From assembly GCA_016199985.1 (NCBI GenBank), contig JACQFQ010000029.1, forward strand, positions 137,440-172,730: a DNA stretch of 35,291 nucleotides, read 5' to 3'. Positions 1-6,762 of the stretch are shown piece after piece (the first letter of the stretch is position 1; every line of letters begins with the position of its first letter). This DNA comes from Verrucomicrobiota bacterium. Lineage in GTDB: Bacteria; Verrucomicrobiota; Verrucomicrobiia; Limisphaerales; UBA11320. The translations under genes were made by a program, and so were the position numbers. Below the pieces are notes generated by a model. That model made no database searches, was not told the origin of the DNA, and was given only the letters and a program-made list of their open reading frames with translations.

Positions 1-235
1 CCTGGAAGCAAAGCCCCGTGGGGCGATGGAAGGATCTCTCCTTGTCGATGCGATCGTAAGGGTAGGGGGCAAAAAAACCCGCGAAGAGCGAGAGGGTGTA
101 CAGGATCGCGAGAATCGCGGCGCCCACCATCGCGATCTTCTTCCGACGCAATCGCTCGCGGAAAATCTGGCCCGGCGATCGCGGGACGGCGTCCACGTTT
201 CCGTGACCCGGCGGACTAGGCGTCGCGGCGCTCAT
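1..235 (-). CDS. OppC/DppC-type ABC transporter permease, N-terminal part (cut by window edge)
   Basis: Reading the minus strand from an ATG at 235-233 gives about 78 residues that run off the window at base 1. The start is MSAATPSPPGH; a proline-rich cytoplasmic leader is followed by FRERLRRKKIAMVGAAILAI and a hydrophobic segment (about residues 40-62) ending FFAPYPYD. A basic RxRLRRxK stretch before the first membrane helix and the 'FFAPYPYD' exit are typical of the OppC/DppC subunit of peptide or nickel ABC importers. The ATG overlaps the TGA of the upstream oppB-like gene (ATGA), so the two are translationally coupled, as in dpp/opp operons. The rest of the permease, including the EAA loop, lies outside the window; the family assignment rests on the N-terminus and its partner. 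Confidence 0.85.
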   Translation of the reverse strand, partial: MSAATPSPPGHGNVDAVPRSPGQIFRERLRRKKIAMVGAAILAILYTLSLFAGFFAPYPYDRIDKERSFHRPTGLCFQ

Positions 236-1197
236 TTCAGCCGGATGCGGGGATCGCTCCACGCCAGGAGGAGATCCGCGATGAGATTGCCCACCACGAG
301 CAAAGCCGTGGCCATCACCACGGAGGCGACCACGAGCTCATGATCTTTCTTGCTCAGCGATTCCATCGTCAGGCGACCCAGCCCCGGCCACGCCATGACG
401 TTCTCGACGATGAACGCGCCGCTCAGAAGGCTCGCCAGGGAGTATCCGAAGAGGGTGAGCAGAGGATTGATCGCGTTGCGCAGGGCGTGCCGGTAGATCA
501 CCAGGCCTTCGGAGACGCCCTTGGCGCGCGCCGTCGTCACGAACTCGGCGCGCAGGGTGTCGAGGAGGTTCGATCGCATCTGCCGCATGATCCCCGCAAG
601 CTCGCTGGCGCCCAGCACCAGGGTGGGAAGGATGAGATGGTGAAGCTTGTCGAAGAAAAGTTGACGGCCGTTCATGAGGTAGTAGTCGCTGCTCTGGCTG
701 CCGCCGATGGGAAACCAATGGGTGGACGCCGCGAACATGAGGGCGAAGAGCGCGAGAAGGACCTCGGGAACGGACAGCCCGGCGAACGCCAGCAGCGAGC
801 ACGCCCTGTCGGCGAACCCGTCCCGCCGCACCGCCGCCGCGATGCCCAGCGGGATCGCGATGCCCCACGCGAGGATCGTCGCGGCGAAGGAAAGGAGAAA
901 AGTGTTCCAAAGCCGCTCGAAGATCAGGTCGGACGCCGGGCGCTTGTTTGCGATCGAGTAGCCGAAGTCGAGTTGGGCCGCGTGCGCCAGCCAGTAGCCG
1001 TAACGGACGTACCAGGCCTTGTCGAGGTGCGCCTTGGCCCGTAGATCCGCGAGCGTCTCCGGCGAGATCTGAGGGTTCTGCTCAAGCTCGGTGAAATAGT
1101 CCCCCGGCGTGAGCGACATCAACAGGAAGGTCAGCAGCGAGACGCCAACGAGGAGCGGGATGAGATAAAGAACCCGTTTAGCTATGAAGTTCCACAT
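232..1197 (-). CDS. OppB/DppB-type peptide ABC transporter permease
   Basis: This 321-residue protein is an integral inner-membrane permease of the peptide/nickel ABC importer family. It starts with the typical MWNFIAKRVLYLIPLLVGVS helix, continues with TFLLMSLTPGDYF, and has the periplasmic loop followed by four to five more hydrophobic segments. The EAA-type coupling loop is visible as FVTTARAKGVSEGLVIYRHA (about residues 215-234), and the end GLGRLTMESLSKKDHELV...LLLAWSDPRIRLK is standard for the DppB/OppB family. Length matches the family (about 310-340). It starts at ATG 1197 and overlaps the next permease gene by 4 bp. The substrate-binding protein and ATPases are not in the window, so the substrate (oligopeptide, dipeptide, microcin C-like or other) is unknown. 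Confidence 0.93.
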   Translation of the reverse strand: MWNFIAKRVLYLIPLLVGVSLLTFLLMSLTPGDYFTELEQNPQISPETLADLRAKAHLDKAWYVRYGYWLAHAAQLDFGYSIANKRPASDLIFERLWNTFLLSFAATILAWGIAIPLGIAAAVRRDGFADRACSLLAFAGLSVPEVLLALFALMFAASTHWFPIGGSQSSDYYLMNGRQLFFDKLHHLILPTLVLGASELAGIMRQMRSNLLDTLRAEFVTTARAKGVSEGLVIYRHALRNAINPLLTLFGYSLASLLSGAFIVENVMAWPGLGRLTMESLSKKDHELVVASVVMATALLVVGNLIADLLLAWSDPRIRLK

Positions 1198-1590
1198 TCG
1201 ACTGCGCGCTTAACCATCGACGGCTGCCCACCCGCTGCCCCGCGACCCGCTAAGCCGCCGAACGGCCGCGCCGCAGGATGCATCGGCGCCGCGCGGGGCG
1301 ACCTGAACGGAACTCTCCATCAGAGATTCGGTTATCGGCCAAGCGAGGCAAAGATGACAGAGGGCCTTTCGCGCAAGCCAGAGAAAAGACTTGTCCCGCT
1401 TGGCGCATTATGGGGGGAATGCGGCGCAAGCGGGACAGGTTGCAGGGTCGACGAGCGTCTGAATCAGGTTTGGGGGGAGAGGGGAGCCCAACTCAGCCTC
1501 ACTTCGAACCAAATTCTCGCCTTAGTTTCAACTTCAGTTCCTGCACAGAACATTGATCGGAGGGTGGTTTGAATCCTTAAGCAAAATGTT
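1198..1590. other. Intergenic region between oppB-like gene and rplI terminator; no supported gene
   Basis: About 390 bp without a convincing coding sequence. Short open frames on the plus strand have no recognisable protein features. It should hold the promoter of the minus-strand permease operon near 1200-1300, but I cannot pick a clear -35/-10 pair. The one conspicuous structure is a hairpin at 1392-1437, listed separately. Confidence 0.6.
1392..1437. repeat. Inverted repeat (hairpin) in intergenic region
   Basis: The arms TGTCCCGCTTG (1392-1402) and CAAGCGGGACA (1427-1437) are perfectly complementary over 11 bp. They extend inward through a further GGCGCA/TGCG-type pairing, with the loop at about 1410-1420. 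The plus-strand side is not followed by a T-run. On the minus strand the stem is followed by AAGTCTTTTCTCT, moderately T-rich, so a weak terminator for a minus-strand transcript is possible. A dispersed REP-like palindrome is the alternative. Confidence 0.5.
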
Positions 1591-1623
1591 AAATAAAAAA
1601 AGCCGACTCGAAAGAGTCGGCTT
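1591..1623 (-). terminator. Intrinsic terminator of the prs-rplI operon
   Basis: The stem AAGCCGACTC (1600-1609), GAAA tetraloop (1610-1613) and GAGTCGGCTT (1614-1623) form a perfect 10-bp hairpin. On the minus strand it is followed directly by a T-rich tract (TTTTTTTATTT, complement of 1591-1600). It lies about 35 bp after the rplI stop codon, in the right orientation to end the six-gene ribosomal/prs operon. Confidence 0.93.
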
Positions 1624-1659
1624 CTGGGGCTTGGAAAAGATTGAAGAGGGCGGGGAACC

Positions 1660-2241
1660 TTACTTGTTTTTCTCAGGTTTGGAGTCCGCGGGCTTGCTGT
1701 CGTTAAAGCGCCGACCGCGTTTTTCAGTCCTCAGATCTGCGCCGTCCTGGCCCTTATCGGTGGGGGCCGCGACGACGGGGGGTGGGTTCGAGCTCTGAAC
1801 CTTGATTTTGAGGGTCGTCTTCACCTCAGGATGGAGTCGCAACTCGATCTCGTGTTCCCCGAGGCTGCGGATGGGCTCGCTCAGGTGAATCTTCTTTTTG
1901 TCGAGGGCGATCTCGAACTGGGTCTTGAGTTGGTCGGCGATTGCGCCGGAGGTGACGGACCCGAACATCTTCCCGTCCTCGCCGGTTTTGACGCTGATTG
2001 TGGCGGTGAGCTTGGAGATGCTCTTGGACAGCTCAGTCATGGCGTTAAACTCATGAGCTTCGCGCTCCGCGCGGCGCTGTCGAAGAACCTCGAGGCGGCG
2101 CTTGTTCGAGCCGGTGAGCGGAATCGCCAGACGGTTCGGGAGGAGGAAATTTCGGGCGTAGCCGGCGGCGACCTTGACCTGGTCGGATTCCCCGCCAAGA
2201 CCCACCACGTTTTCAATCAGGATGACTTCAACTTTTGCCAT
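1660..2241 (-). CDS. rplI: 50S ribosomal protein bL9, with extended C-terminus
   Basis: This 193-residue protein is bL9, which binds 23S rRNA at the base of the L1 stalk. The N-terminal domain carries the signature VILIENVVGLGGESDQVKVA and GYARNFLLPNRLAIP (residues 5-43). A long charged helix rich in Arg/Glu connects to the C-terminal domain (about 80-148: KTGEDGKMFGSVTSGAIADQ and later HEIELRLHPEV). Ordinary bL9 is about 148-150 residues; here about 45 further residues follow that are rich in Pro, Asp and Lys, look disordered, and end KPADSKPEKNK. It is the last gene of the operon, 57 bp after ssb, with the terminator just downstream. No rpsR gene intervenes, unlike the common rpsF-ssb-rpsR-rplI order. 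Confidence 0.96.
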   Translation of the reverse strand: MAKVEVILIENVVGLGGESDQVKVAAGYARNFLLPNRLAIPLTGSNKRRLEVLRQRRAEREAHEFNAMTELSKSISKLTATISVKTGEDGKMFGSVTSGAIADQLKTQFEIALDKKKIHLSEPIRSLGEHEIELRLHPEVKTTLKIKVQSSNPPPVVAAPTDKGQDGADLRTEKRGRRFNDSKPADSKPEKNK

Positions 2242-2298
2242 AAAGAATCTTTGTTTGAGTGCGAGCTGAATCGGATCGGAATTATCGAGACGTGGAGG

Positions 2299-2772
2299 TC
2301 AAAACGGGACGTCATCCTCCTCAGTGGGAACGGCTGCTTCCGCTTCGGGGCTTGCGCCGCCGGGCGTCGCCGCCATCGGCGCGGAGGATGCCGCCGCGGG
2401 TCGCGGGCCTGCGCCGCCGGCTGAGGCTTCGCCGCTTCGCCCGCTGTCGAGGAAGGTAAAGGATTCGAGGACGACCTTGAGCTTGCTCTGCTTCTGGTGC
2501 GTGTTCTTGTCCTCCCACTGGTCGAGCTTCAGGCGTCCCTCGACGAGGAGGGGGCGACCTTTGCGCATGTACTGCGAGATCACCTCGGCCTGCCTGCCGA
2601 AGGCCTCAATGTCCACGAAAGTCACCTCTTCCCGGGATTCGCCGGTCTCGGTTTTCCAAGTGCGGTTGACAGCCATGCCTATCTTCGCGACAGCCGTGCC
2701 CTTCGGGGTGTAACGGAGCTCGGGGTCGCGGGTGAGATTCCCAGCAAGAATGACTCGATTGAAGCTGGCCAT
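2299..2772 (-). CDS. ssb: Single-stranded DNA-binding protein
   Basis: A 157-residue SSB. I chose the ATG at 2772 because it gives the family N-terminus MASFNRVILAGNLTRDPELR; the open frame extends further upstream but that part overlaps rpsF and has no SSB similarity. The OB-fold spans about residues 1-105 (YTPKGTAVAKIGMAVNR, FVDIEAFGRQAEVISQYMRKG, LVEGRLKLDQWEDK). It is followed by an Ala/Gly/Pro-rich flexible linker and the acidic tip EEDDVPF, the docking peptide for SSB partners. It coats ssDNA as a tetramer in replication and repair. It sits between rpsF (20 bp upstream) and rplI (57 bp downstream) in the conserved ribosomal operon. Confidence 0.96.
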   Translation of the reverse strand: MASFNRVILAGNLTRDPELRYTPKGTAVAKIGMAVNRTWKTETGESREEVTFVDIEAFGRQAEVISQYMRKGRPLLVEGRLKLDQWEDKNTHQKQSKLKVVLESFTFLDSGRSGEASAGGAGPRPAAASSAPMAATPGGASPEAEAAVPTEEDDVPF

Positions 2773-2792
2773 GGCGGGGGGAGGGTGGAGTT

Positions 2793-3119
2793 TTAGGCGA
2801 CGGGCTGGGGAATGGTTCGCGCCGGCGGCTGCGGCGGCAGGATCGAAAACAGGACGCGGAAAACCTCCGGGTTCAAGGCAAACTTCGTCTGAAGCTGCGC
2901 CACAACCGCGGGCTGGCACTCAAAAATCATGTTCACGTAGAAGCCCGAGGTGTGCTTCTTGGACGCGATCCGGGTGAAGTTCCGCTTGTCCATCTTCTGC
3001 ACGGTCTCGACCTTGGCGCCCGCCTCGGTGATCTCCGCCGAAATCTTGTCGATGGCTTCTTTGACGCCTTCTTCTTTTCCGGCTGTGTTCAAGATGAACA
3101 GACCTTCGTACTTTTTCAC
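2793..3119 (-). CDS. rpsF: 30S ribosomal protein bS6
   Basis: The 108-residue product is bS6, which binds the central domain of 16S rRNA together with bS18. It shows MKKYEGLFILNTAG at the start, the ferredoxin-like fold pattern, the conserved MDKRNFTRIASKKHTSGFY region (basic, RNA-binding) and VNMIFECQPAVVAQL. The last 15 residues (PPQPPARTIPQPVA) are a proline-rich tail. The start codon is GTG at 3119-3117, overlapping the TGA of pth (GTGA), so translation is coupled to pth. The usual partner gene rpsR is not in this operon. Confidence 0.96.
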   Translation of the reverse strand: MKKYEGLFILNTAGKEEGVKEAIDKISAEITEAGAKVETVQKMDKRNFTRIASKKHTSGFYVNMIFECQPAVVAQLQTKFALNPEVFRVLFSILPPQPPARTIPQPVA

Positions 3120-3724
3120 TCAGTTGCCTTTTCGTTGTTCGGAGCGATCGCTCCGTTGAATTGACTCATCGCTTTCCCGATTCCGTCGGCCAGCCAGCAA
3201 TCCAGCTGCTGACAGCACCGATGAACCACTTGGCCGAAGAGCGTCTCTTCGGCGCCGCTAAAATCACTCAATACATGGCCGGCGATGTCGCGCTGGCGAT
3301 CATCGACCCGCCCAATCCCCACCCGGAGCCGCGCGTATTCCCGGCTTCCCAGATGAGCCTCGACCGACTCGAGCCCGTGATGGCCGCCGCTGCTGCCGGA
3401 CGGCCTCATCCTGATATGCCCGAGCGGCAAATCGGCGTCGTCCACAACGATCATCGTTCGTTGCAGCGGCACGCGATAGTAACGCGACACCGCCCCGACG
3501 CTTTCGCCGCTGGCGTTCATGAACGTCTGCGGCTGGCAGAAAAGCACCGTCAGGTCGCCTTCGCGCCATTTGGCGATTCTCGCCGTGAACCGATCTTCCA
3601 AGGACCAGGAAGCACGACGCTTGCGAGCCCAGTGCTCCAGGACCAGAAAACCCGCATTGTGACGGGTTTTCTCGTATTGCCTTCCTGGATTTCCGAGACC
3701 GGCGATGAGATAGATGGCGTCCAC
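3116..3724 (-). CDS. pth: Peptidyl-tRNA hydrolase (with GGHHGL variant)
   Basis: This 202-residue enzyme releases peptides from prematurely dropped peptidyl-tRNA. Visible Pth1 features: IAGLGNPGRQYEKTRHNAGF with Asn12 and catalytic His22, QPQTFMNASGESV, the VVDDADLPLG acidic motif, and RLRVGIGR...HVLSDF. Start is GTG at 3724, 30 bp after rplY. The conserved GGHNGL box reads GGHHGLES here (codons GGC GGC CAT CAC GGG CTC), so the Asn that in E. coli Pth (Asn114) helps bind the substrate is His. The C-terminus is somewhat extended (ends NGAIAPNNEKATE) and its stop overlaps the rpsF start. Confidence 0.95.
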   Translation of the reverse strand: MDAIYLIAGLGNPGRQYEKTRHNAGFLVLEHWARKRRASWSLEDRFTARIAKWREGDLTVLFCQPQTFMNASGESVGAVSRYYRVPLQRTMIVVDDADLPLGHIRMRPSGSSGGHHGLESVEAHLGSREYARLRVGIGRVDDRQRDIAGHVLSDFSGAEETLFGQVVHRCCQQLDCWLADGIGKAMSQFNGAIAPNNEKATE

Positions 3725-3754
3725 CGGCAGCCGAAATCCGTTCGGGCGGGAAAA

Positions 3755-4504
3755 TTATTTCTTCTTCTCGGCCGGCTTCTTCTCTCCGGCCTTGTCGGCT
3801 CCAGGGGCGGCTTTCTCTTTGTCGCCCGCGGCCTTGTCCGCAGGGGCCGTGGTCCCGTCTTCCTTCTTCTCCTTGATCATCTCGACATCGCCCGCGGTGC
3901 TGCCTGCGGCGGCGGTCGCCTCTTCCTGGGCTTCGGTGATCGGCGCGGCGACGGCAAAGACGGGGAGTTTCTTGTCGCCGAGGAGCTCCACGCCCGCCGG
4001 AGGAGTGATCTCTCCGATATGCACGGACTTGCCGACTTCGAGGGCGGAGACGTCGATCTGGATGATCTCAGGAAGGTTTTTGGGGAGGGCTCGGACCTTC
4101 AGTTTGTGAAGCACATGCTCGAGGGTGCCGCCGCCAGTCTTGACGCCGACCGCCTCGCCTGTGGGCTCAACCGGGACCGTGATGGTGACGAGCTCGTTCT
4201 CGGCCACTTCGTGGAAATCGACATGCAGCACTTTGCCGCTCAGCGGATGATGCTGGACCTCCTGGACGAGGGCCAGGCGCTTGGGGCGCGCGGTGTCCAG
4301 AGGGACCGCGAGGTCCACCAGGACATTCTCCGAGAGGGAGTGATGAATCAGGTTATCGATCTCCTTCTTGTCAACCTCAAGGGGTTGAGGTTGAGCGATG
4401 CGGCCGTAGATCACCGCGGGGACGCGGCCGGTGTCGCGAAGTTTCTTGACCCCGCCGTGGCGCAGGGCCGTGCGAGGATAGGCGTTGAGCGGAACTGATT
4501 TCAT
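3755..4504 (-). CDS. rplY: 50S ribosomal protein bL25 / general stress protein Ctc (TL5 type)
   Basis: A 249-residue long-form bL25 (TL5/CTC type) that binds 5S rRNA. I set the start at ATG 4504 (MKSVPLNAYPRTALRHGGVK), 28 bp after the prs stop; the open frame continues upstream into prs but without family similarity. The N-terminal L25 beta-barrel (about 1-95) contains GRVPAVIYGR and VDKKEIDNLIHHSLSE; the C-terminal TL5 domain (about 96-190) contains KVLHVDFHEVAENELVTITV and KNLPEIIQIDVSALEVGKSV. It ends in about 50 residues of Lys/Ala/Glu-rich low complexity. The prs-ctc-pth neighbourhood is conserved in many bacteria and supports the call. Confidence 0.95.
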   Translation of the reverse strand: MKSVPLNAYPRTALRHGGVKKLRDTGRVPAVIYGRIAQPQPLEVDKKEIDNLIHHSLSENVLVDLAVPLDTARPKRLALVQEVQHHPLSGKVLHVDFHEVAENELVTITVPVEPTGEAVGVKTGGGTLEHVLHKLKVRALPKNLPEIIQIDVSALEVGKSVHIGEITPPAGVELLGDKKLPVFAVAAPITEAQEEATAAAGSTAGDVEMIKEKKEDGTTAPADKAAGDKEKAAPGADKAGEKKPAEKKK

Positions 4505-4532
4505 CGTTCGTTTCCAGTGTTGGGGCGCCAGT

Positions 4533-5477
4533 TCAACTGGTTCGCCCACCCTTAAATTCAAACAGCGAGGTCACAGACGAATTGCTGTGAATTCGTTTGA
4601 TCGCCTCGCCTAACAAACCGGCGACCGACAGAGTGGTGATTTTCACCCCGTCTATCGGCGGGCGAGAGACGGTATCAGTCGTTATGAGTTCGTCAATGCC
4701 TGATTTTTTCAGGCGTTCGATGCCCAGGTCGTTCAGCAGCGCGTGGCTGACGCAGGCCCGGATCTCCCGGGCGCCGTTCTTGCGCAGCAGCTCGGTCGCG
4801 CTGGCCAGCGTCCCGGCGGTTTCGGTGAGGTCGTCCACCATCAGAACGTTCTTGCCGTTGACCTCGCCGATGATCGCCGTGGATTCCACTTCCTTTGCGT
4901 TCTTGCGGCGCTTGGCGACAATCGCGAGCTCCGTTTCAAGGGCCTGGCTGTAGGCGTAAGCCATCTTCAAGCCGCCGACGTCGGGGCTCACCACGACGAG
5001 ATCGCTCACGCTGCGCTGGCGAAGATATTGGTAGATGACGGGCGCCGCGTAGAGGTGGTCGACCGGGATGTCGAAGAAGCCCTGGATCTGCTGGGCATGG
5101 AGATCCATGGTGAGGACACGGTTGGCGCCCGCGGCGACGATGAGGTTGGCGACGAGCTTGGCCGTGATCGGGACGCGGGGCTGATCCTTGCGGTCCTGTC
5201 GCGCGTAGCCGTAGAAGGGGATCACCGCCGTGATCCGAGAAGCGCTCGCGCGCCGCAGGGCGTCGATCATGATGAACATCTCCATCAGATGATGGTTGGT
5301 GGGAGGGCTCGTGGACTGAACCACGAACACATCCTCGCCTCGGACGTTCTCTTCGATTTTGACGAACGTCTCGCCGTCCGGGAATTTGGTGACCGCGCAC
5401 CGACCTAAGGGCATGTCGATGGATGTGGCGATCGCCTCGGCCAGAGGGAGATTGGAATTGCCGCTAAAGATTTTCAC
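4533..5477 (-). CDS. prs: Ribose-phosphate pyrophosphokinase (PRPP synthetase)
   Basis: The 314-residue enzyme makes PRPP from ribose 5-phosphate and ATP, feeding purine, pyrimidine, His and Trp synthesis. It shows FSGNSNLPLAEAIA at the N-terminus, FPDGETFVKIEENVRGEDVF, the flexible-loop region PFYGYARQDRKDQPRVPITA (residues 87-106), the metal-site DLHAQQIQGFF (from 125) and the PRPP-binding loop VDDLTETAGT (214-223). In many homologues that loop reads VDDxxDTAGT, so the Glu is a mild variant. Start is GTG at 5477 with AGGA about 11 bases upstream. First gene of the minus-strand operon; its promoter must lie in the 241-bp gap shared with the divergent STAS gene. Confidence 0.97.
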   Translation of the reverse strand: MKIFSGNSNLPLAEAIATSIDMPLGRCAVTKFPDGETFVKIEENVRGEDVFVVQSTSPPTNHHLMEMFIMIDALRRASASRITAVIPFYGYARQDRKDQPRVPITAKLVANLIVAAGANRVLTMDLHAQQIQGFFDIPVDHLYAAPVIYQYLRQRSVSDLVVVSPDVGGLKMAYAYSQALETELAIVAKRRKNAKEVESTAIIGEVNGKNVLMVDDLTETAGTLASATELLRKNGAREIRACVSHALLNDLGIERLKKSGIDELITTDTVSRPPIDGVKITTLSVAGLLGEAIKRIHSNSSVTSLFEFKGGRTS

Positions 5478-5718
5478 GCTCGTTCGATCCTGGGCTGATG
5501 CTCAGGCCCGGAAACACCGGGCCGCTGAAAGAGCGGTGACTGTAACAACGAAGTCCCTTGGAGCAAGGGGAAAACTCTCCGGCGCGATTTCGCGGTCTTG
5601 CGCGGCCCCGCGGGCGGCTGGGCGGCCGGAGCGTCGCGGGAGACGGCGTCGCTTCGGGCTTGCCCGCTGGGTTGGATTTGCGGCTTGATAGAGCGCGCTG
5701 CGATCCAGCAAGCGACAC
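5478..5718. promoter_or_regulatory. Divergent intergenic region (prs operon / STAS gene promoters)
   Basis: This 241-bp gap separates two divergently transcribed units and must contain both promoters, but it is very GC-rich and I cannot assign clear boxes. A short perfect hairpin (CCCTTG-GAG-CAAGGG, about 5552-5566) lies on the prs side and could fall in the prs leader. No gene is supported here. Confidence 0.4.
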
Positions 5719-6024
5719 ATGAGCATCGAAAAGAATATCTCAGGGGATGACCACGAACTTCTGGTCCAGGGGCGAGTCGATGGAGCGCTTGCGAACGCTC
5801 TCGAGGTGGAGGTGCTGAGCGCCATGCGCGCCGGCGCAAAAGCGATCTACCTCAACTTTGCCAACGCCTCCTTCCTGTGTTCGGCCGCCATCCGCGTTGT
5901 GATGCAGTATCACAGACAGATGAAGACACAGGGGAAGAAGCTTCTAATCTCCCGCGTTTCGCCTGAGGTGGACTCGATTCTCGAGATGACCGGCTTTCGC
6001 GATCTCATCGTAGAGAAAACCTGA
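5719..6024 (+). CDS. STAS-domain anti-sigma-factor antagonist (SpoIIAA/RsbV-like)
   Basis: A 101-residue single-domain STAS protein: N-terminal strand HELLVQGRVDGALANALEVEV, the core strand AIYLNFANASFLCSAAIRVVM (residues 40-60), then a KKLLISRVSPEVDSILEMTGF element typical of the family. Anti-anti-sigma factors bind an RsbW/SpoIIAB-like kinase and are switched by Ser/Thr phosphorylation in the D-S-S-G loop. Here that loop reads L-C-S-A-A, keeping one Ser but lacking the Asp and Gly, so phosphorylation control may differ. The next gene, 9 bp downstream, encodes the expected kinase partner. No sigma factor or PP2C phosphatase is adjacent, so the target is unknown. Confidence 0.85.
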   Translation: MSIEKNISGDDHELLVQGRVDGALANALEVEVLSAMRAGAKAIYLNFANASFLCSAAIRVVMQYHRQMKTQGKKLLISRVSPEVDSILEMTGFRDLIVEKT

Positions 6025-6033
6025 CACCGCGAC

Positions 6034-6480
6034 ATGCCGGAGCCCGAGAGTCCGAGCGGCGGCCCCCGGTCCTTCGAGATCCGGCTGCCCAACCGCTTGG
6101 AGGAGGCGCCCCGCGTGCATGAGGCTTTCGCCCGGTTTTTGGGATCGCTTGCCGTGTCGCCTCGGGCTCGTCTGGCTTTCGAGATCGTGCTGGAGGAGCT
6201 GTTCGCCAACATGGTTCACCACGCGTTCGAGGACGGGCAGGAGCATTGGGTCGCATTTCGCTTCACCCTCTCAGGCCCGGACATCCGCATCGATGCGGTG
6301 GATGGCGGACGCGCCTTCGATCCCACGAGCCATCCCGCGCCCGACGTCGGTCGTCCGATGGAGGAGCGTCCCGTGGGCGGGTTGGGGGTTCATATGATTC
6401 GTCGCTCCATGGATCGCATTGAGTATCGGAGGGAAGACGGCCGTAACAAGCTGAGCTTGTGGCGACGGTGGGCTGACTGA
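6034..6480 (+). CDS. RsbW/SpoIIAB-like serine kinase (anti-sigma factor, HATPase_c_2)
   Basis: A 148-residue GHKL ATPase. The N-box is E-E-L-F-A-N-M-V-H-H-A-F (residues 54-65, Asn59 for Mg), the G1 box is DAVDGGRAFDP (88-98), and the G2 region is VGGLGVHMIRRSMD (114-127). The C-terminus ends RNKLSLWRRW, similar to the 'GNxLxLxK' strand of the family. Such kinases phosphorylate a STAS partner and sequester a sigma factor or other effector. It forms a two-gene operon with the preceding STAS gene. The protein is soluble with no sensor domain, so input must come from elsewhere. Confidence 0.88.
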   Translation: MPEPESPSGGPRSFEIRLPNRLEEAPRVHEAFARFLGSLAVSPRARLAFEIVLEELFANMVHHAFEDGQEHWVAFRFTLSGPDIRIDAVDGGRAFDPTSHPAPDVGRPMEERPVGGLGVHMIRRSMDRIEYRREDGRNKLSLWRRWAD

Positions 6481-6762
6481 CCGGACCGCCGGGATTTTCG
6501 GAGGAGTTTGTACGCAAAAACACGGACCGCCGTGCCAAACAGGTCGTGAAGAAACTTTTTCGCGACATGGCCACTTCTGAGTGGCGCGAAGAGGAATCCT
6601 GGGTAACTTGTCAGCAGTCAATACCCAGACAACCATGCAGCCGAGCATCAGTCGTATCGTGCCCTGCTCCCGTTCCGTCGCCAGGATTCCCGGCGGGGAG
6701 CCGCTTCCATGGCTGTTTCCTCATTCCGTTCCCACGCGCCTCGGCGTGTAGTGTAGTGTCGT
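6481..6762. other. Intergenic region, no supported gene
   Basis: This 282-bp stretch follows the kinase gene and precedes the HAD gene. I see no terminator, tRNA or family-like peptide in it. It presumably holds the HAD gene's promoter. No Shine-Dalgarno is visible directly before the ATG at 6763. Confidence 0.5.

Noticed and set aside
2773..2919. Longer N-terminus for SSB from an upstream ATG
   Set aside because: The extra 49 residues overlap rpsF and have no SSB similarity; the MASFNRVILAGNL start at 2772 is the family start.
3161..4498. 445-codon plus-strand frame opposite pth and rplY
   Set aside because: Spans two genuine ribosomal-operon genes on the other strand and has no plausible protein features.
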